Below, in pieces: positions 1-4,971 of a stretch of 5,269 nucleotides of DNA. The notes beneath the pieces were generated by a model, which did not search any database, was not told the DNA's origin, and was given only the letters and a program-made list of their open reading frames with translations. A program made the translations under genes and the position numbers. Source of the stretch: Akkermansia muciniphila. Its GTDB lineage: Bacteria; Verrucomicrobiota; Verrucomicrobiia; Limisphaerales; UBA9464. Within the stretch, counting starts at the first letter, position 1. Every line of letters begins with the position of its first letter. The stretch covers positions 1-5,269 of the forward strand of contig CAMCFL010000273.1 in assembly GCA_945873715.1 (NCBI GenBank). The letters run 5' to 3'.

Positions 1-2
1 AA

Positions 3-1217
3 GTCCTCGCCTTCGCCCATCGTCACGGCATCCCAGTGACCCCGCGCGGTGCCGGACACGGCTACGTCGGTGGCTGCGTTCCGGTGAAGGGCGGTATCGT
101 GTTGTCGGTGGCCGGCCTTCGCCGGATCCGCCAGATCTCCCCCCGGGACTTTGTCGCGGTGGTTGAGCCCGGCGTCCTCACGGCCACGCTTCAGGCCGCC
201 GTGGAACGTCGGGGCTTGTACTATCCGCCGGATCCCGCCAGCCGGGCCGATTGCAGTATTGGCGGCAACATCGCCACCAACGCCGGAGGCCCGAGATGCC
301 TGAAGTATGGGGTCACCCGCGATTATGTTCTGGGGCTTGAAGTGATCCTGGCGGACGGGACGCCCGTCCGTCTGGGGGGACGCACGCACAAGAACAAGAC
401 GGGCTTCGATCTCCACCGCCTCTTCGTGGGAAGCGAAGGGATGCTCGGCGTGGTCACCCAGGCAAATCTGAAGCTCCTTCCGCTTCCCCCTTTCCGGGCC
501 TGTCTCGGCGTGGGTTTCGATTCGATGCCCACGGCCATTGCCGCCCTGGACGCAGTCTTCGCCTCCGGCCTGCTCCCCTCGGCTCTTGAGTTGGCCGACG
601 CCTTCACCCTGGCCGCCGCCCGGAAGCGGACTGGCTCGGAACGTCTGGCGGGGTGCAACGCCCACATGATCGTCGAGCTCGACGGTCAGGAGCGCTCGGT
701 GCGCTCGGAGTTGCGCCAGTTGCAGGGCCTGTTGGCCTCGTTCAAGCCCGTGTTCGTGGATCGTGGTTTTGGTCCGGAGGGCTGTGAGACCCTCTGGCAG
801 TTGCGGCGGCAGTTCAGCTACGCGTTGCGCGACACCGGACTCACCAAGCTCAACGAGGATGTGGTCGTGCCTCGCGGCAGCCTGGCGAAGCTGTTCCGCC
901 TCGCCGCCTCGCTTCAGCGCAAGTTTGGCATCCAGGTGGCCTGCTTCGGCCATGCCGGCGACGGCAACATCCACGTGAACCTGATGGTGGACTGGGAGAA
1001 CGCTGGGCAGCGCGAACGGAGCGAGGCCGCCCTCGACGAGTTGTTCAGCGGGGTCCTCCGCCTCGGGGGAAGCATCACCGGCGAACACGGCGTCGGCCTG
1101 GCCAAGAAACGATGGTGGCCCCAGGCCGCCCCGGGAGCGGTGGATGAATTGCATCGCCGCGTCAAAGCTGCCCTCGATCCCAAGGGGATCCTCAACCCGG
1201 GGAAGTTCCTCGGCTGA
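3..1217 (+). CDS. glcD: FAD-linked oxidase, glycolate oxidase GlcD / D-lactate dehydrogenase type (5' end outside window)
   Basis: This flavoprotein should oxidise a D-2-hydroxyacid (glycolate or D-lactate) to the 2-oxoacid using FAD. The reading frame is open from the left edge, so the N-terminus lies outside; the GTG at 36 is internal to the FAD fold, because upstream codons already read AHRHGIPVTPRGAGHG. About 404 residues are visible against about 500 for E. coli GlcD. Family hallmarks appear in order: the FAD-binding PRGAGHGYVGG segment (42-74), GGNIATNAGG (261-290), GSEGMLG (429-449), then in the C-terminal FAD-oxidase domain GHAGDGNIH (948-974), GEHGVG (1080-1097) and the closing DPKGILNPGKF (1176-1208). 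No GlcE or GlcF partner is visible, so a single-subunit D-lactate dehydrogenase or another 2-hydroxyacid dehydrogenase is equally possible. The stop overlaps the convergent P450 gene by 26 bp. Family is certain, substrate is not. Confidence 0.93.
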   Translation, partial: VLAFAHRHGIPVTPRGAGHGYVGGCVPVKGGIVLSVAGLRRIRQISPRDFVAVVEPGVLTATLQAAVERRGLYYPPDPASRADCSIGGNIATNAGGPRCLKYGVTRDYVLGLEVILADGTPVRLGGRTHKNKTGFDLHRLFVGSEGMLGVVTQANLKLLPLPPFRACLGVGFDSMPTAIAALDAVFASGLLPSALELADAFTLAAARKRTGSERLAGCNAHMIVELDGQERSVRSELRQLQGLLASFKPVFVDRGFGPEGCETLWQLRRQFSYALRDTGLTKLNEDVVVPRGSLAKLFRLAASLQRKFGIQVACFGHAGDGNIHVNLMVDWENAGQRERSEAALDELFSGVLRLGGSITGEHGVGLAKKRWWPQAAPGAVDELHRRVKAALDPKGILNPGKFLG

Positions 1218-2346
1218 GACGGACCCGCAATGACTCGTAGCCGACCACGCGTCGGTACCCGACCTCGTCCTCGACGTGCTCGCGGGCTTCCTGGATCTCG
1301 ATCCGGCCGACTTGCTCGACCAGCTTCTGGAGCAGCGTGCGCACCAGTAGTCGGGCATGAGCAGCCCCGAGGCAAAGGTGGGCTCCGCTGCCAAAGGCCA
1401 GATGCGGATTCGGCTTCCGGTCGAGGCGGACCTCGCCGGGGGCTTCGAAGGCAGTCTCATCCTGGTTGGCCGATGCCCAGCAGAGCGACGCCCGTCCACC
1501 CGCCTGGACTTTCACGCCATGCACCTCGGTCTCCACCGGACAGACGCGCCCGATGTGGGTCAGCGGGGAGACCACCCGGAAGAACTCCTCGCCCGCGTTC
1601 ACGATCCGTTTTGGATCCTGACGCAGGAATTCCAACGCCTCGGGACGATGCCCGAGATAGGCGAAGATCGAGGAAAGGGTGTGGATGACCGTGTCGCGCC
1701 CGCCGGCAAAGGTCAGGTTGGCAAAACCCATCCGCTCGTCCGGAGTCAGCAAACGACCTCGAAAGGTCGCCTGGGTCAGTGCACTGAAGAAGTCCGGGCC
1801 CGGGTGTGCCGCCGCCCGTTCAAACTGGTCCTGCAGGTAAGATTCGAGGGCGGCTCCCTTCTTGGCGCCGTTGCCGCCGTCCCTGAACACATGGGTGCCC
1901 CAGCCAATCCAGATCTCCGCCTCCGCCAGCGGGACGTTGAGCAACAAGGCCAGCGCCCGCGATTGCAAGGGGAGGGCGAACTCGCGGACCACTTCGAGGC
2001 TCTCCCGTCCGAGTCCCTCCGCCAGCAAGTCGTCGATCAGCGACTCCACTCCGGCCACCACCCCGGGATCCTTGGCTCTCCGGAAGAACGGTTCGACGAT
2101 CTCCCGGTATTCGGTGTGCTCCGGCGGATCCGTCTCGACCGGCAATTGTCGGACGGAACGGACGTCTTCCTCGGCCGGGATCGGAACCCGGAACGGCGCA
2201 TCGGAGCTGAAGGTCTTCCAGTCCTTGGCGGCCCGCCGGACCTCCTCATGGCGGAGGATCATCGGGATCGGTTCACCTCGGGACTCGGTTTCGAGCACGC
2301 CGGCCTTCTGGCGTTTCTCGAGGAAGGGATCGATCGGGTTCTCCAT
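1192..2346 (-). CDS. Cytochrome P450, soluble bacterial class
   Basis: A 384-residue heme-thiolate monooxygenase, normal length for a soluble bacterial P450 and without an N-terminal membrane anchor. Visible motifs in order: DPPEHTEYR (73-81), the C-helix region; the I-helix oxygen-activation motif AGGRDT (214-219); the K-helix ExxR as E254-FF-R257; the ASANQDE segment (291-297), equivalent to the usual AANRD; and the heme loop FGSGAHLCLG (318-327) with axial ligand Cys325. All essential residues are present, so it should be active. ATG at 2346 gives the expected N-terminus; no clear Shine-Dalgarno precedes it. It lies 38 bp downstream of the methyltransferase on the same strand, suggesting cotranscription. 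No ferredoxin or reductase is in the window, so electrons must come from elsewhere. The substrate cannot be predicted; hydroxylation of a lipid, polyketide or terpenoid is an inference from the neighbour. Confidence 0.95.
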   Translation of the reverse strand: MENPIDPFLEKRQKAGVLETESRGEPIPMILRHEEVRRAAKDWKTFSSDAPFRVPIPAEEDVRSVRQLPVETDPPEHTEYREIVEPFFRRAKDPGVVAGVESLIDDLLAEGLGRESLEVVREFALPLQSRALALLLNVPLAEAEIWIGWGTHVFRDGGNGAKKGAALESYLQDQFERAAAHPGPDFFSALTQATFRGRLLTPDERMGFANLTFAGGRDTVIHTLSSIFAYLGHRPEALEFLRQDPKRIVNAGEEFFRVVSPLTHIGRVCPVETEVHGVKVQAGGRASLCWASANQDETAFEAPGEVRLDRKPNPHLAFGSGAHLCLGAAHARLLVRTLLQKLVEQVGRIEIQEAREHVEDEVGYRRVVGYESLRVRLSRGTSPG

Positions 2347-2384
2347 ACAGGGATTGCTGGGGATGCGAGGGCGGGATGGGCAAC

Positions 2385-3191
2385 TCAGTTCTTCACCAAC
2401 TCAAAGAGGAAGTACTGCATCTCCCGCTTCCGGAAGGTCTCGTAGACCAGGGAACCTTTCACCGCCGCAAAGTCGCTGAAAAGCCCATAGAGCGACTTCG
2501 GCAGATGCTTCTGCATGAGGGTGAGCTTGCGGTCGTTGTCGGCGTCCAGCGCCGCGAGGACGTTGGCGGTGATCTCGCGTTCCGAGGTGATGGTCAGGCC
2601 GCTGGCGGTCATCTGCTCGCGCCAGATCGGGATCTTGTCGGCGTCCCGGAAATCGGCGCAGGCGAAACGACCGCCCGGTTTGAGCACGCGGCGGACTTCG
2701 CTCAGGAAGGAGGGCATCGAACCGTAGCAGTGTGAGGACTCGACGTTGACCACGAGGTCGAACGAGGCGTCGGGGAAGGGAAGTCGTTCCGCGTCACCAC
2801 TGACAAAACGCAGTCCGTCCCGCGAATAGCGTGCCCGACACAGCGCGATGGCCTCGGCGGAGAAATCGACCCCGGTCATTTCACCAGGCTTGCCGGTTCG
2901 GTGCAGGAAGGCGGCCCCGCCACCTCGACCACAACCCACTTCCAGCACCGTCTTTCCGGTCATCGACTGGCCGGCCGAGGTGGCGTGGTAAAGTTGGAGT
3001 CCGAAGCGCTCGGGTTCCTCCGCCGGCTCAAGATCCAGCGATTCGGGGACCGGAAGCGCGCGGTAGCCGTAGTTCATCGTCTGCCATTCCGGAATGTCGA
3101 AACGGCGGGCCAGGAACTGATACCATCGCCGCCAGATCAGCCGCTTGAGGACGGGGAACCGGCACAGAAACTCGAAGACGCTCGTCAGCAC
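2385..3191 (-). CDS. SAM-dependent class I methyltransferase, phthiotriol/phenolphthiotriol dimycocerosate methyltransferase-like
   Basis: Predicted O- or C-methyltransferase of the Methyltransf_11 type. With a GTG start at 3191 it has 268 residues, close to the roughly 270 of the mycobacterial phthiotriol dimycocerosate methyltransferase (Rv2952), which it recalls along its whole length: a WRRWYQFLARR segment (20-30), MNYGY (39-43), SAM-binding motif I VLEVGCGRGGG (82-92), acidic Asp109 of motif II (TGVDFS), GDAERLPFPD (132-141), NVESSHCY (149-156) and RVLKPGGRF. The reading frame stays open upstream to an ATG at 3605, but that extension runs through repeat A1 and the CGCGGAG array and is arginine/serine-rich low-quality protein, so it is rejected. 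The GTG has only a weak AAGAAG one base upstream, so the exact start is uncertain. It is the first gene of a probable two-gene unit with the P450 (38-bp gap). The substrate is unknown; similarity suggests a hydroxylated lipid or polyketide-like molecule, as inference only. Confidence 0.88.
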   Translation of the reverse strand: MLTSVFEFLCRFPVLKRLIWRRWYQFLARRFDIPEWQTMNYGYRALPVPESLDLEPAEEPERFGLQLYHATSAGQSMTGKTVLEVGCGRGGGAAFLHRTGKPGEMTGVDFSAEAIALCRARYSRDGLRFVSGDAERLPFPDASFDLVVNVESSHCYGSMPSFLSEVRRVLKPGGRFACADFRDADKIPIWREQMTASGLTITSEREITANVLAALDADNDRKLTLMQKHLPKSLYGLFSDFAAVKGSLVYETFRKREMQYFLFELVKN

Positions 3192-3260
3192 GCTTCTTGT
3201 TTGAAGCCAGCGGTGGACGATGCGAAGAAAAAACCCACGGGGAATGTCGCGCTCCGTCCA

Positions 3261-3345
3261 CCCGGACGCCGGAGGCGTCCCGAAATTTTGCCGGCGGTCG
3301 CCTGACCGCCGGTTCGCAATCGAACCCCCATCGACCCTGGCGGGG
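3261..3345 (+). repeat. Repeat A, copy 1 (85 bp, REP-like, multi-hairpin)
   Basis: Aligned by eye without gaps to 4686-4770 with about 9 mismatches in 85 (about 89% identity), same orientation. It contains three potential hairpins: a perfect 7-bp stem GGACGCC/GGCGTCC with a GGA loop (3264-3280); a perfect 9-bp stem CCGGCGGTC/GACCGCCGG with a 4-base loop (3291-3312); and a 6-bp stem CGACCC/GGGTCG (3332-3348, running just past the shared region). Size and palindromic form resemble bacterial REP/BIME elements. It sits about 70 bp upstream of the methyltransferase start, and the frame of that gene happens to be open through it. Confidence 0.85.
3291..3312. other. Perfect 9-bp-stem hairpin in repeat A1
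   Basis: CCGGCGGTC (3291-3299) and GACCGCCGG (3304-3312) pair perfectly across a GCCT loop. The same stem recurs in copy A2, where the only base changed is in the loop, which supports the structure as the conserved core of the repeat. No T-run follows on either strand, so it is not a typical intrinsic terminator. Confidence 0.8.
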
Positions 3346-3465
3346 TCGCGGTTGCCGAAATCCTTACCCGCAAGCCTCCGGCACGCGGCGCAGGGATTGA
3401 TCTGCGGTCGTTCTGAATCTGCGGGAGAGATCACCCTGTTCGCGCTCTTGGCCGAGAGCCCCGAG

Positions 3466-3499
3466 TTCTCACGCGGAGACGCGGAGCACGCGGAGGAGG
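3466..3499 (+). repeat. ACGCGGAG short tandem array
   Basis: Three copies of ACGCGGAG lie at 3471-3478, 3479-3486 and 3488-3495, with one extra C between the second and third, preceded by TTCTC and followed by GAGG. Arrays of this type (variants of ACGCGGAG or ACGCAGAG after a TTCTC leader) recur between genes in many Planctomycetota and Verrucomicrobiota genomes, to my knowledge; their function is not established. The surrounding 3346-3465 shows no gene or other structure that I can support. Confidence 0.6.
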
Positions 3500-3540
3500 G
3501 ACTGGCAGGCCGTGCATTGATTCGTGTGCGGCTGTTTCGG

Positions 3541-3570
3541 TATCCGCGCTCATCCGCGCGATCCGCGGTC
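3541..3570 (-). repeat. CGCGGAT-type repeat, left inverted arm
   Basis: Read on the minus strand this begins GACCGCGGATCGCGCGGATG and contains three spaced CGCGGAT units. It matches 3636-3665 on the plus strand at 27 of 30 positions, making an inverted pair. The mismatches at positions 12 and 22 are G/A changes that would leave G-U or A-C pairs in RNA. Confidence 0.75.
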
Positions 3571-3635
3571 CAGCTCTGATCCTTTTGACTCTTCCAACGA
3601 CGCACGAACAGAGCCCAGAATGGGCGCAGGGTTTT

Positions 3636-3665
3636 GACCGCGGATCACGCGGATGAACGCGGATG
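3636..3665 (+). repeat. CGCGGAT-type repeat, right inverted arm
   Basis: Begins GACCGCGGATCACGCGGATG and carries three CGCGGAT units spaced by 2-3 bases. It is the inverted partner of 3541-3570 (27 of 30 matches) across 65 bp. The spacer holds a small perfect hairpin GCCCA-GAA-TGGGC at 3613-3625. The arm ends about 8 bp before repeat B1 starts, where the left end of B is missing. Confidence 0.75.
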
Positions 3666-3673
3666 GGGCGGAG

Positions 3674-3838
3674 CTCCGACTGCGTCTTCGAAGCGCGCTC
3701 TGGAACCGGCGGGGCTGGGGACCGATTGGAGGTCCGGAGTATGTGCGGCCCGGCCCATCGAACTTGGGTGGGACAGTGCGGACGGCCTCAATCGAAGCCG
3801 GCGCGGGGCAAACGCTGTGTCCAAAGTGAGGCCTGACC
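3674..3838 (+). repeat. Repeat B, copy 1 (165 bp, left end truncated)
   Basis: Aligns by eye to 4796-4959 with about 13 mismatches and one single-base indel (about 91% identity), same orientation. Both copies end in GTCCAAAGTGAGGCCTGACC. The copy keeps the right terminal sequence AGTGAGGCCTG (3825-3835) but lacks the left CAGGCCTCACT arm seen in copy 2; in its place lies the CGCGGAT repeat. A small stem GGACC/GGTCC (3719-3735) is conserved in both copies. Open frames across it are not conserved through the indel, so I do not call a protein. Confidence 0.85.
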
Positions 3839-3871
3839 TCTCACCCCCGGCGGAAGGACGTTGGACTCCGC

Positions 3872-3904
3872 GTGACATGATGAATTTGCATGATACGCTG
3901 GAGG
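3872..3904 (+). promoter_or_regulatory. Candidate promoter/operator and ribosome site of the toxin-antitoxin operon
   Basis: This stretch just upstream of the antitoxin is AT-rich in otherwise GC-rich DNA. It has a direct repeat CATGAT (3876-3881 and 3889-3894) that also reads as an imperfect inverted repeat, ATGATG (3877-3882) and CATGAT (3889-3894, five of six complementary). AbrB-type antitoxins usually repress their own operon at such sites. GGAGG (3900-3904) is a strong ribosome-binding sequence but lies only one base before the ATG. No convincing -35/-10 pair at normal spacing can be assigned. Confidence 0.35.
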
Positions 3905-3905
3905 C

Positions 3906-4154
3906 ATGAATGACAGCACCCTGACGGAGCGAGGGCAGATTTCGATTCCTGCTTCGCTGAGGAAATCGATGAACCTGAAGCCCGGTCAGAAGCTTCGGTT
4001 CACCGAGATCTCCGAGAGCGAGTTTCGTGTTACGGTCTATCAGGAGAAGTCGGTCGGTCCTGTTGCGGTTCTGGGCTACGCCCGGCGACTTCGACCGGAC
4101 GGGCCGCGAACGACGACTTCCTGGATGAAGGAACTTCGGGAAGGTGAGGCATGA
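3906..4154 (+). CDS. vapB: AbrB/SpoVT-fold antitoxin (VapB type)
   Basis: An 82-residue DNA-binding antitoxin. Residues about 5-45 form the swapped-hairpin AbrB/MazE/SpoVT domain, with the typical opening STLTERGQISIPASLRKSMN followed by LKPGQKLRF. The C-terminal tail, from about residue 60, is basic then acidic (RTTTSWMKELREGEA), as expected for the disordered part that wraps the toxin. The ATG at 3906 is the only start that keeps the conserved N-terminus; an in-frame stop at 3891 excludes a longer form, and the ATG at 3910 is out of frame and hits a stop after four codons. Its stop overlaps the toxin start (ATGA, 4151-4154), so the two are translationally coupled. It should neutralise the toxin and repress the operon. 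Confidence 0.9.
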   Translation: MNDSTLTERGQISIPASLRKSMNLKPGQKLRFTEISESEFRVTVYQEKSVGPVAVLGYARRLRPDGPRTTTSWMKELREGEA

Positions 4155-4564
4155 GTTGGATCGTCGATACCTGCGTCCTGATCGACATTCTGGAAGCAGA
4201 TCCTGCCTTCGGAGTGAAGTCTGCAATGCTCCTGCAGAAGCATGCGGGTGAAGGACTGGCGGTTTCGCCCATCAGCATGGTTGAGCTGGCTCCCACCTTC
4301 TCTGGGGACCTGAGGGAGCAGCGACGCTTTCTGGATTTGGCGGGCATCTCTTACAGCGAGGGTTGGACGCTGGCAGACACGGAATCCGCCTACCTTGCCT
4401 GGGATCTCTATGTCAGCGCACGACGGGCCAGGAAATCGGTTCGACGACCCGTGGCCGACATCCTGATCGGGGCGTTTGCCAGCAACCGACGCGGCTTGAT
4501 CACGCGCAACGGCCCGGATTTCGCGCGATGGTACCCGGGCATGAAGATCATTGAGCCCAACTGA
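4151..4564 (+). CDS. vapC: PIN-domain ribonuclease toxin (VapC family)
   Basis: A 137-residue single-domain PIN protein, normal VapC length. The acidic metal-binding residues are in place: Asp6 in IVDTCVLID, Glu45 in SMVELAP, Asp103 in VADILIGAFA, and the C-terminal TRNGPDF with Asn120 and Asp123. It should therefore be an active Mg-dependent endoribonuclease; VapC targets are commonly tRNA or rRNA, but the target here is unknown. AAGGTGAGG (4141-4149), inside the antitoxin's last codons, serves as ribosome site, and the start overlaps the antitoxin stop. GC in rows 4201-4320 is 60%, against about 71% in rows 121-180 and 541-600 of the glcD-like gene, consistent with acquisition by transfer. 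The operon is bracketed by the A and B repeats. Confidence 0.92.
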   Translation: MSWIVDTCVLIDILEADPAFGVKSAMLLQKHAGEGLAVSPISMVELAPTFSGDLREQRRFLDLAGISYSEGWTLADTESAYLAWDLYVSARRARKSVRRPVADILIGAFASNRRGLITRNGPDFARWYPGMKIIEPN

Positions 4565-4685
4565 GGGTCGAGTAGCCGGCTGAATTCGGCGCAGTCGGTG
4601 CGCGAGGACCTGGCAATCTGGAACTCCTTTCAACTTCCCGGAGCCCAATTCTGACCGCGGTCGTCGATCAAGGCTGGGGCGTCTG
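4565..4685. other. Intergenic stretch after the toxin gene, no gene seen
   Basis: No coding sequence is supported here. Only weak structures are visible: a GCCG/CGGC stem (4575-4590) without a T-run, and the 10-bp palindrome GACCGCGGTC (4653-4662). No intrinsic terminator for the toxin operon can be identified. With repeats A2 and B2 this makes up the roughly 400 bp between the toxin and the ggt gene. Confidence 0.5.
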
Positions 4686-4770
4686 CCCGGCCGCCGGAGG
4701 CGTCCCGGAATGTAGCCGGCGGTCGCCCGACCGCCGGTCCGCAATCGAACCGCCACCGACCCCGGCGGGG
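4686..4770 (+). repeat. Repeat A, copy 2 (85 bp, REP-like)
   Basis: Second copy of the 85-bp repeat at 3261-3345, same orientation, about 89% identical without gaps. The central 9-bp stem CCGGCGGTC/GACCGCCGG (4716-4737) is fully conserved with a GCCC loop; the first and third hairpins are weakened by substitutions. It ends only about 4 bases before the terminal repeat of element B2. Confidence 0.85.
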
Positions 4771-4773
4771 GAG

Positions 4774-4960
4774 GGGGCAGGCCTCACTATTGCCACTCCG
4801 ACTGCTTCTTCGAAGCGCGTTCTGAAACCGCCTGGGCTGCGGACCGATTGGAGGTCCGGAGTAGGTGGAGCTCGGCCCATCGACCTTGGGTGGGACAGTG
4901 CGGACGCCTCAATCGAAGCCGGCGCGCGGCGAACGCTGTGTCCAAAGTGAGGCCTGACCC
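4774..4960 (+). mobile_element. Element B2: about 180-bp element with terminal inverted repeats, MITE-like
   Basis: CAGGCCTCACT (4778-4788) and AGTGAGGCCTG (4946-4956) are perfect 11-bp inverted repeats. Outward they gain GGG (4774-4776) and CCC (4958-4960) across one mismatch; inward they gain TTG/CAA with one bulged base. The 164 bp at 4796-4959 are repeat B copy 2, about 91% identical to 3674-3838. The size, inverted ends, lack of an open gene and second copy nearby fit a non-autonomous mobile element. I see no target-site duplication. The end sequence recalls, from memory only, sequences beside Y1/REP-associated transposases; no transposase is present here. The right end lies 11 bp from the ggt stop codon. 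Confidence 0.65.
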
Positions 4961-4971
4961 TGACCCCTTCC

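Noticed and set aside
1357..2445. Long plus-strand open frame of 362 codons
   Set aside because: It lies antisense to the P450, whose motifs are complete; the predicted protein shows no recognisable domain and is a frame shadow in GC-rich DNA.
3228..3245. T6 run on the minus strand after CCC-CGT-GGG, resembling a terminator
   Set aside because: The stem has only 3 bp and the site lies directly upstream of the methyltransferase start, where a terminator is not expected.
3220..3579. Plus-strand open frames in the middle intergenic region
   Set aside because: They consist of repeat A1 and the CGCGGAG array; no ribosome site or recognisable domain.
3466..3665. CRISPR-like array
   Set aside because: The repeat units are 7-8 bp with 0-3-bp gaps and inverted copies; there are no regular spacers and no cas genes.
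3872..3897. Sigma-70 promoter with -35 GTGACA (3872-3877) and -10 TGATAC (3891-3896)
   Set aside because: The spacing is only 13 bp, and no alternative -35 box at 16-18 bp is present.
3645..4226. Minus-strand open frame of 193 codons
   Set aside because: It runs antisense through the antitoxin, the toxin start and repeat B1, with no recognisable motif.
4076..4756. Minus-strand open frame of 226 codons
   Set aside because: It is antisense to the PIN toxin and crosses repeat A2; low-complexity arginine-rich protein.
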